Source: Candidatus Fermentibacterota bacterium
Lineage (GTDB): Bacteria > JAFGKV01
Direction: 5' to 3'
Length of the DNA: 13,540 nt
Assembly (NCBI GenBank): GCA_016928395.1
Contig: JAFGKV010000116.1
Location: forward strand, 1 to 13,540
Shown: piece after piece, positions 8,201-13,540 of the stretch
Layout of the letters: each line of letters starts with the position of its first letter
Position numbering within the stretch: the stretch's first letter is position 1
Position numbers and translations under genes: made by a program
The notes under the pieces: generated by a model
Databases searched by the model: none
Told to the model about the DNA's origin: nothing
Seen by the model: only the letters and a program-made list of their open reading frames with translations

Positions 8201-8337
8201 ACGAGGCACAAGTATGAGAAAGGAGGTGGGAAGGGGTAGGTCAAAGCGAGTATGCGCCTGTGTATGAGGCGCCCGCGAATGTGTGGCCCTGGAGTCCTCC
8301 AGGCCTCGGTAATGCACCAGCAGAAGGAGGATGAGGA
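8201..8337 (+). other. 137-base gap with two small hairpins
   Basis: This is the longest non-coding gap inside the surface-protein cluster. It holds a 6-bp stem GCGCCT/AGGCGC (8254-8259 with 8267-8272, 7-base loop) and a second stem CCTGGA/TCCAGG (8288-8293 with 8298-8303, GTCC loop). Neither is followed by a T-run, so neither is a clear terminator. They may attenuate or stabilise the mRNA between the PorV-like gene and the next gene. No convincing promoter was seen. Confidence 0.35.
8324..8330 (+). promoter_or_regulatory. Strong Shine-Dalgarno for the 605-residue protein
   Basis: AAGGAGG is 7 bases before ATG 8338. A second ATG at 8331 abuts the site directly and is out of frame, so it is not used. 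Confidence 0.75.
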
Positions 8338-10155
8338 ATGCGGTGCAACGCGTGTATCCTTATGGCCGTGGTTGCCCTTGCGGCATGCACGGCAAGTGCC
8401 GACGTCAATGTGACGTTCAAGCTCAATACGAGCACGGTCAACGCCTATGACATCACGACGGCCAGCGTGGTGCAGGTACGTGGATCGATTGCTCCCATCA
8501 CGTGGGGCAATGATTCCGTCAACCTGACCCAGGTGGACGGAGACTACTGGGAAGCCGTGGTACCGTTCCCTGACGCCGAAGTGGGCAATACCCTTGAGTA
8601 CAAATTCTACGCCGGCGACGAGTTTGGCGGCTGGGAAGACGGCGACAACAAGACGCTGGAGATCCCCGCCACGGACACCGAGCTGGAGCTTGTCTACTAC
8701 AATATGGGCGCGACGCCGCCCTTCACCCCGACAGAGGACATTGATCTCTGGTTCAGAATCAATATGGAGAGCAATGCCATCTTCCAGCCGGGCGTCCACG
8801 AAGTCGGCATGCGAGGCGGCGTGGCGGCGGATGGATCGGACATCGGCAACCTCTCATGGGGCGCCAATGTCGTGATGGCGCGGGAGGCGGAGACCTTCTA
8901 CCACTCGGGCCAAGTGACCGTACCGGTTGCCAGTGCGGGAACCGTCATCGGGTACAAATTCGTGCGCGGCGCGGGCCCGGATGAGTGGGAAGGCATCGAT
9001 AATCGAATGCTGACCATACCGGCCGAGGACATGACCGTTGTGTGGGCCTGGTGGAACAATGAGGAACCTTCTCCGGCAGTCATCGATACCGGTGATGTTG
9101 TGTTCCAGGCTGACATGACGCAGCTTTTGGCTGACGGCTGGTTTGACCCGGGCACCGAGTGGATCTCCGTCCGCGGCGGATTTGAAGGCTGGGGCAACTC
9201 CGAGCCCATGATCCCCGACCTACTCCAGCCCACCCTGTACAAGTGGCCCTACAACATTATCGCCCCCCATGAAACGGTGTTCGGCTGGAAATTCAAGGCA
9301 TTCCCCGATGACAACTGGCTGGATTCCGGCTGGGAAATCGGCGCCAATCACGAGTTCACCTTCGTGGGCGACATGGAACTGCCCGCCCGGGTACCCAACA
9401 TCTTCCCCTCGGGCGAGCCCATTACCAGGGATGTCACGTGCCGCTTCAGCGTTGATGTGACGAATGCGAACTGCTGGTATACCGGGGAGCCCTTCCCCTC
9501 TATCTCCAGCGTGTGGCTCGCCGGTGACGACGGAACCGTTGGCCCGCTCCAGTGGCCGGGCACGTGGACTCCGGAAGATACCACCGATATGATCCGGATG
9601 TATGATGACGGCACCAATGGCGACCAGGTCGCCGGTGACCAGATCTGGACATCGGATGTGCTTCTTCCCGAGAACACTTTGAGCACTATCCTCTACAAGT
9701 ACGGTGTGTACTATCCCGGTGTGGAGGAGCTCAATGACGGCGTGACCCCCATGGACAATGAGGCCGGGTTCGCCATGAACCACGTCGGCGTCTTGTCCAC
9801 CACCGAGCAGTTCCAGGAGCTGGCCGTCGTATTCGCGGACCAGTCAATCCGCGAGATCACCGGAGCCCCGTTGCCCCAGGTCGCGGTGCTGGGCAATGCG
9901 TCGCCCAATCCGTGCTCCGAATTCACCGTGTTCCGCTATGACCTGCCCGCGGCCGGTGACGTCGAGCTGGCGATCTACGACGTGGCGGGGCGCCAGGTGA
10001 GCACCCTGTTCCGCGGCATCCAGGACGCCGGTGTGTATATGGCCCGCTGGAATGCCCGCGATACGGCAAACCAGCACGTTGCCAACGGCACGTATCTCGT
10101 CAAGCTGCAGGCCCAGGGCTCGAGCCTGACCACTCGCGTCGTGGTGCTGCGATAG
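8338..10155 (+). CDS. Exported multi-module beta-sandwich protein with sorting domain
   Basis: This 605-residue protein is built of about four tandem beta-sandwich modules: 22-122, 134-245, 250-358 and 361-502. Each has a recurring pattern of a V-x-x-x-G strand, an aromatic W-G or W turn, a central YW or LYK strand and a YKF or WKF strand. Examples are VQVRGSIAPITWG with LEYKFYAGDEFGGWE, and WISVRGGFEGWG with FGWKFKAFPDDNW. This resembles starch-binding (CBM20-like) or SusE/SusF-type domains. The fourth module contains MYDDGTNGDQVAGDQIWTSD, like the choice-of-anchor-X repeat. The last ~95 residues (from ASPNPCSEFTVFRYDL, through VELAIYDVAGRQVSTL and NGTYLVKL, to RVVVLR) are a FlgD-Ig-like/T9SS type A sorting domain. 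The N-terminus is a signal peptide; LAAC with Cys17 would also satisfy a lipobox, and ASA at 19-21 a signal peptidase I site. A glycan-binding surface protein is plausible, but no ligand residues can be assigned. Confidence 0.85.
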   Translation: MRCNACILMAVVALAACTASADVNVTFKLNTSTVNAYDITTASVVQVRGSIAPITWGNDSVNLTQVDGDYWEAVVPFPDAEVGNTLEYKFYAGDEFGGWEDGDNKTLEIPATDTELELVYYNMGATPPFTPTEDIDLWFRINMESNAIFQPGVHEVGMRGGVAADGSDIGNLSWGANVVMAREAETFYHSGQVTVPVASAGTVIGYKFVRGAGPDEWEGIDNRMLTIPAEDMTVVWAWWNNEEPSPAVIDTGDVVFQADMTQLLADGWFDPGTEWISVRGGFEGWGNSEPMIPDLLQPTLYKWPYNIIAPHETVFGWKFKAFPDDNWLDSGWEIGANHEFTFVGDMELPARVPNIFPSGEPITRDVTCRFSVDVTNANCWYTGEPFPSISSVWLAGDDGTVGPLQWPGTWTPEDTTDMIRMYDDGTNGDQVAGDQIWTSDVLLPENTLSTILYKYGVYYPGVEELNDGVTPMDNEAGFAMNHVGVLSTTEQFQELAVVFADQSIREITGAPLPQVAVLGNASPNPCSEFTVFRYDLPAAGDVELAIYDVAGRQVSTLFRGIQDAGVYMARWNARDTANQHVANGTYLVKLQAQGSSLTTRVVVLR

Positions 10156-10175
10156 CCTAACGAAGTCCTGTCGCG

Positions 10176-10212
10176 CGAGGGGAGCGGGAATCCGCTCCCC
10201 TCGTTGTGCTTT
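10176..10212 (+). terminator. Rho-independent terminator
   Basis: A perfect 12-bp stem, CGAGGGGAGCGG (10176-10187) with CCGCTCCCCTCG (10192-10203), closes a GAAT loop and is followed by the T-rich TTGTGCTTT. It begins 20 bases after the stop codon of the 605-residue protein gene and separates the surface-protein cluster from the metabolic pair. Confidence 0.85.
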
Positions 10213-10273
10213 CGGTTCCCGAGCCATGATCACAGATTGCCCGACGACTTCCCCGCGTGTCATCACTGAACAC

Positions 10274-10279
10274 AAGGAG
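10274..10279 (+). promoter_or_regulatory. Ribosome binding site setting a GTG start at 10286
   Basis: AAGGAG is 6 bases before GTG 10286. The in-frame ATG at 10226 lacks such a site and lies close to the terminator, and ATG 10298 is 18 bases away, so GTG 10286 is the preferred start. Confidence 0.7.
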
Positions 10280-10285
10280 TGCACG

Positions 10286-11374
10286 GTGCACAATCCCATG
10301 GAGCATGCGCAGCGAATCGCGCCGGCGCCGATTACAGCCGGCGGCTCCGCGGCCGACCTTGTCGACGGGGCCTTCCACGCCTACAATGCCGCCCGGCTCA
10401 AGGAGGCATGCCGTCTCCTCGCCCGGGAAGTGCTGACTCCCGGCGTCACCGTTGGGTGGACCATCAGCGGCGCCCTCACTCCCGCGGGACTCGGGCGTTC
10501 GTGTCTCGTGCCCCTCATGCAGGCGGGCTGGGTGGACTGGCTGGTGGCCACCGGGGCCAATCTCTACCATGATCTGCATCAGGCCTTGGACCTGCCGCTG
10601 ATGGCGGGACGCCCAAATCTGGACGATCGAAAGCTGCGGGAAGAGGGGTTGGTGCGGATCTATGATATTGTCATGCCCTATGACGTCTTGCTGTCCACCG
10701 ATACATTCGTGCGCTCAACGCTGGAACACGTGCCGCCCCAACCTCTCACCACGCCCCAGCTCCATGCCATACTCGGCCGGGCCGCGGCTGAGGCGCGGCT
10801 CGCCCGCGGTGTTGCCCATGCCACGGTACTGGAGGCTGCGGCCGAGTTGTCGGTGCCGGTGTTCTGCCCCGCACCGGGTGACAGCTCCATCGGGATGAAC
10901 CTGGCCGCCTTGTCCCTTCAGGGGAAAGGACCCTCGCTGGATGTGGCGGGCGATGTAAACTACTCCGCGGCCATCGTGTGGGATGCGAAGCGGGCGGGCC
11001 AGAGCGCCGTGGTGATCATCGGCGGGGGTACGCCTAAGAACTTCGCGCTCCAAACGGAGCCGCATCTTCAGGAGGTGTTGGGTCTGGCCGACGTCGGCCA
11101 TGATTTCATGGTGCAGATCACCGATGCACGCCCCGATACCGGCGGCCTCTCCGGTGCAACACCGTCGGAAGCAGTGAGCTGGGGCAAGATCAATCCCGAT
11201 GAGCTGGATCGGACGGTGGTGGTCTATCTGGACGCGACCGTCGCCTTGCCGCTGCTGACGGCGTACCTGATGGAACGGGCAACACGTCGCACGCCGTCTC
11301 GTCTTTTTGCACGCCGCGAGGAATTGGTCGGGGGGCTCATGACGGCATCTCGCCAGGGTGCTACCCGGGAATGA
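10286..11374 (+). CDS. Deoxyhypusine synthase family protein (bacterial type)
   Basis: This is a 362-residue NAD-dependent enzyme of the deoxyhypusine synthase (DHS) superfamily, which transfers an aminobutyl group through a lysine imine. Family motifs run in order: SGALTPAG (61-68), WLVATGANLYHD (85-96), FCPAPGDSSIG (193-203), VVIIGGGTPKNF (242-253) and SGATPSEAVSWGKI (289-302). Lys301 matches the catalytic lysine of human DHS (Lys329). By eye against the human enzyme, Glu136/Glu137 become Tyr/His (94-95), Asp243 becomes Met204, His288 becomes Asn252, and Asp316 becomes Leu288, while Ser317, Glu323 and Trp327 are kept. The length fits the family. Bacteria lack eIF5A, so protein hypusination is unlikely; homospermidine or another polyamine product is possible. 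An aminotransferase gene follows closely, suggesting a shared pathway. The family assignment is strong; the reaction is unknown. Confidence 0.88.
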   Translation: MHNPMEHAQRIAPAPITAGGSAADLVDGAFHAYNAARLKEACRLLAREVLTPGVTVGWTISGALTPAGLGRSCLVPLMQAGWVDWLVATGANLYHDLHQALDLPLMAGRPNLDDRKLREEGLVRIYDIVMPYDVLLSTDTFVRSTLEHVPPQPLTTPQLHAILGRAAAEARLARGVAHATVLEAAAELSVPVFCPAPGDSSIGMNLAALSLQGKGPSLDVAGDVNYSAAIVWDAKRAGQSAVVIIGGGTPKNFALQTEPHLQEVLGLADVGHDFMVQITDARPDTGGLSGATPSEAVSWGKINPDELDRTVVVYLDATVALPLLTAYLMERATRRTPSRLFARREELVGGLMTASRQGATRE

Positions 11375-11411
11375 CCCTGCAGAGACCCAGTGCCGCGGTG
11401 ACGGATCGGAA

Positions 11412-12590
11412 GTGATCCCCGCCAGCCGTCGGGTGGCATCCATCGCGTCACCCCCCATCGGCCGAATAGCAGCTCTGGCCGCGGCCCGCGAGCGGGATGG
11501 CCAACGGGTAATCCGGCTGGGCCAGGCGGTTCCCTGGTACGGCCCCCCCTCGTGGGCGCTGGACGCCATGGCCTCGTCGCTTCACGATCCCGTTCTCCAC
11601 CGCTACAGCGTCGACCCGGGCCTGGCGGATGTGCGCAAACTGGTCTGCGCGCGGTGGTTCTCGGATCGAGGGTTCAGGATCGACCATGAGTCTCAAATCC
11701 ATCTTACCTGCGGCGCCAGCCAGGCCTTCTTCAGCGCCCTCACCGTGGTTGCCGATCCCAGTCAACGGGTTGTTCTCACCAATCCCTACTACTTCGACCA
11801 CCTGTTCGCGGTGCAGTTCCTGGGCCTGGAACCTCGTCTCGTGGCCATGCGGGAAGAGACTGAAGGATTCCGGCTCGACGTCGAGGCATTGATTCGGGAA
11901 ATCAGGGCCGGGTGTGCCGCCGTGGTACTCGTGAACCCGTCAAATCCCACCGGGTCCGTGGCCTCCGACGACGATCTGCGGCGAGTCGCCGGGGAATGCG
12001 CCGCGTCGAACACCGCGTGCATCATCGATGAGACCTACGAGAAGCTGACCTTCGACCGTCGGGCGCGGTGGCATCCCTGGCACGATCCAAAGACCCGCGC
12101 CGTGACCCTTGTGGTCGGCAGTTTCTCCAAGAGCCTGGGCATGGCCGGATGGCGCCTGGGGTATCTGCTGGGGCAGGAGCTGCTCATGGCTGAGGCCCTC
12201 AAGGTGCATGACTCCGTGGCCATCTGTGCCCCGGTGATCGCGCAACGTCTTCTGGGGGCTATCCTCCGCGGGCCGTACGTGGAATGGACGAAGGACAAAC
12301 TGAGAGATCTGGAGGAGCGGCGCCAGATTGTCCGGTCTGCCCTTCAAGCCGCTCCCTTCTTCCACTGGCGACCGACTGCGGGCGGGATTTTCTCATTCCT
12401 CCCGTATCGAGGAGCATCAACCAGTGTGGACGTGGCCGCAAAGGTGCTCGGTGAGACAGGAGTCTCCTTGGTGCCGGGTTCTGCGTTCGGCCCCGCCGGG
12501 GAAGGGCATCTGCGGCTGAGTTTCGGCAGTTCCAGCCGGGAGGATCTCCAGGAAGCCCTGGAGGTCTTGACTGCCTATGATCCACCATAG
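11412..12590 (+). CDS. PLP-dependent class I/II aminotransferase
   Basis: This is a 392-residue fold-type I aminotransferase. The motifs are in the normal order: CGASQAFF (100-107, cofactor phosphate loop), NPSNPTG (175-181), IIDETYE (204-210, with Asp206 expected to contact the pyridine nitrogen), SFSKSLGMAGWRLGY (237-251, Lys240 as the Schiff-base lysine and Arg248 to the phosphate) and HLRLSFG (366-372, Arg368 for the substrate carboxylate). The N-terminal segment SRRVASIASPPIGRIAALAA matches the usual start of aspartate-family subgroup I enzymes. The start is uncertain: GTG 11412 has only a weak GGA upstream, and in-frame GTG 11358 would overlap the DHS-like gene by 17 bases and add 18 non-conserved residues. 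It is probably co-transcribed with the DHS-like gene. The fold and chemistry are certain; the amino donor and acceptor are unknown, because annotations such as aspartate or aromatic aminotransferase are unreliable in this subgroup. Confidence 0.92.
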   Translation: MIPASRRVASIASPPIGRIAALAAARERDGQRVIRLGQAVPWYGPPSWALDAMASSLHDPVLHRYSVDPGLADVRKLVCARWFSDRGFRIDHESQIHLTCGASQAFFSALTVVADPSQRVVLTNPYYFDHLFAVQFLGLEPRLVAMREETEGFRLDVEALIREIRAGCAAVVLVNPSNPTGSVASDDDLRRVAGECAASNTACIIDETYEKLTFDRRARWHPWHDPKTRAVTLVVGSFSKSLGMAGWRLGYLLGQELLMAEALKVHDSVAICAPVIAQRLLGAILRGPYVEWTKDKLRDLEERRQIVRSALQAAPFFHWRPTAGGIFSFLPYRGASTSVDVAAKVLGETGVSLVPGSAFGPAGEGHLRLSFGSSSREDLQEALEVLTAYDPP

Positions 12591-12628
12591 TGTCGCTGAT
12601 CCAACGATGGTTGATTCTGAGAGTGGCT

Positions 12629-12656
12629 TTGACTACCTTCTCTGTCATGTCATCAT
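12629..12656 (+). promoter_or_regulatory. Possible sigma70-like promoter
   Basis: TTGACT (12629-12634) matches five of six bases of the -35 consensus. After 16 bases, CATCAT (12651-12656) matches four of six at -10. It lies 67 bases before the GTG start of the last gene, in a gap where a new transcription unit could begin. If the host uses a Bacteroidetes-like sigma factor, whose promoters differ, this match may be chance. Confidence 0.25.
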
Positions 12657-12682
12657 GTTTCCCTGTGGTCTTCTTACCCCCT

Positions 12683-12697
12683 GGCGCCTTCGGCGCC
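12683..12697 (+). other. GC-rich 6-bp hairpin in the intergenic gap
   Basis: GGCGCC (12683-12688) and GGCGCC (12692-12697) pair around a TTC loop. No T-tract follows, so it is either a weak terminator for the aminotransferase unit or a leader structure of the next gene. Confidence 0.35.
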
Positions 12698-12710
12698 TGA
12701 ACACTGCCTC

Positions 12711-12716
12711 GGGAGG
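12711..12716 (+). promoter_or_regulatory. Ribosome binding site setting a GTG start at 12723
   Basis: GGGAGG is 6 bases before GTG 12723. The overlapping ATG at 12721 is in another frame and stops after five codons, so the GTG is the real start. Confidence 0.7.
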
Positions 12717-12722
12717 TGGAAT

Positions 12723-13540
12723 GTGCGATTCTCACTAGTCCGCGCTGCAGCCCTCATCGTGCTCCTGTCAGGAGCCGCGGCGGCAGGCCTTCAGATCGTC
12801 TCGCCCGATGAGCTGATGCCTCGGTACATGCCCGACGCCACGAAGTCGATACGAGAGAAAGTACTTGACCTCCAAACGCGGCGGATTCTCGATGACTTTG
12901 CCTCCACGCGGCAGTTGCGCGCCACGGGCATGGATCAACACAAGCCTGCGGGCCGCGGAGGCGCCATTTCTGGTAGCGTGGCGGTAGCTCCGGCAGCCCC
13001 GGAGGGGGTAGCATTTGACGGCGAGATCCTGGCGTTGGATCGCCATGGATTCGTTGCCGGCTGGGATTTCTGGTCCAGCGATGGTGGATCGTACTATGAG
13101 CTGTACGACGTGCCGCCGGGGGAGTACTACGTGTTCTTCCTCAGCGAGGGCTGGTCCTACGATACGCAGGTAGGCACGGTGATCAATGAGTTCTACAACA
13201 ATACGACCCAATGGCCCCAGGCGACCAAGGTAACGGTCACCGAGGGGGGGAGTGCCTCCGGCATCAACTTCGATCTCCAGAGCAATAGCGGCTACGTGGC
13301 CGTCACCGTGCGTAATTCGAGCGAGCAGCCGCTGGCGAACACGATGGTGGACTTCACGCTCTACCCGTACCTGCCGACCGAAGAGAATGAGATTCTGGAT
13401 TCAGGGCGAACGCTCACCTATAGCGTGCAGACAGATGCTGCCGGCGCGGTGACGGTCGGTCCCGTTCCTCTGGGGACCTTCTACATGAGCTGCAGGGCCG
13501 AAGACGCGGCCCAGATCTTCTACCCCAATACCGGTGACCC
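12723..13540 (+). CDS. Exported protein with carboxypeptidase-regulatory-like modules (3' partial)
   Basis: This reading frame stays open to the window edge: 272 codons are visible and the C-terminus is missing. A signal peptide (RFSLVRAAALIVLLSGAAAA; cleavage near residue 21) is followed by a charged, probably helical segment (about 28-75; MPDATKSIREKVLDLQTRRI) that may be a propeptide or linker. Residues about 82-186 form a carboxypeptidase-regulatory-like beta-sandwich: ISGSVAVAP, then YYELYDVPPGEYYVFFL, the FYNNTTQWPQATKVTVTEGG strand pair and SGINFDL. A second module begins near 190 (YVAVTVRNSSEQPLANTMV) and includes AGAVTVGPVPLGTFYM. Such modules are common in large secreted or surface proteins of FCB-group bacteria that end in sorting domains, and sometimes precede peptidase domains. 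What lies downstream cannot be seen, so the overall function is unknown. Confidence 0.8.
   Translation, partial: MRFSLVRAAALIVLLSGAAAAGLQIVSPDELMPRYMPDATKSIREKVLDLQTRRILDDFASTRQLRATGMDQHKPAGRGGAISGSVAVAPAAPEGVAFDGEILALDRHGFVAGWDFWSSDGGSYYELYDVPPGEYYVFFLSEGWSYDTQVGTVINEFYNNTTQWPQATKVTVTEGGSASGINFDLQSNSGYVAVTVRNSSEQPLANTMVDFTLYPYLPTEENEILDSGRTLTYSVQTDAAGAVTVGPVPLGTFYMSCRAEDAAQIFYPNTGD

Noticed and set aside
10204-10230. TTGTGC with CATGAT 15 bases later as a promoter for the DHS-like gene
   Set aside because: Both boxes match poorly, the spacing is short, and the first box overlaps the terminator T-tract.
10715-11569. Minus-strand open frame of 284 codons across the DHS-like/aminotransferase junction
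   Set aside because: It crosses two real genes in antisense and its product is Arg/His-rich with no family resemblance.

Overview
The window is high-GC bacterial DNA with every recognisable gene on the plus strand. It suggests an uncultivated lineage allied to the Fibrobacteres-Chlorobi-Bacteroidetes (FCB) group. The reasons are a SusC-like TonB-dependent receptor with an N-terminal carboxypeptidase-regulatory-like domain, a PorV/PorQ-type outer-membrane protein, and two large exported proteins ending in type A sorting (FlgD-Ig-like) domains of the kind used by type IX secretion (T9SS). The GC content and the bacterial deoxyhypusine-synthase-like gene would fit high-GC FCB-affiliated candidate phyla better than classical Bacteroidetes. 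No marker gene is present, so no taxon can be named.

Positions 1-8200 look like one operon. In order it encodes a small TPR lipoprotein (78-479), a 931-residue TonB-dependent receptor (522-3317), a 1279-residue exported protein with acidic Asp-rich repeats, a fibronectin-III-like segment and a C-terminal sorting domain (3329-7168), and a PorV/PorQ family barrel (7181-8200). The last three are separated by only 11-12 bases, each with a strong Shine-Dalgarno sequence. A 137-base gap with two small hairpins leads to a 605-residue protein of about four beta-sandwich modules plus another sorting domain (8338-10155). A 12-bp-stem intrinsic terminator (10176-10212) closes this part.

The second part is a pair of metabolic genes. 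One is a deoxyhypusine-synthase family enzyme (10286-11374) that keeps the catalytic lysine but has lost several residues that bind spermidine in the eukaryotic enzyme. The other is a fold-type I PLP aminotransferase (11412-12590). They are probably co-transcribed and may act in one amine or polyamine-related pathway, but the substrate cannot be read from sequence.

After a 132-base gap with a possible promoter and a hairpin, a third unit begins at 12723. It is an exported protein with carboxypeptidase-regulatory-like modules that runs off the window end.

The likely shared theme of the first and third units is the cell surface: uptake through the outer membrane (receptor), export and anchoring of very large proteins (PorV-like protein plus sorting domains), and carbohydrate- or protein-binding beta modules. 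No CRISPR array, rRNA, tRNA, insertion sequence or phage gene was seen.
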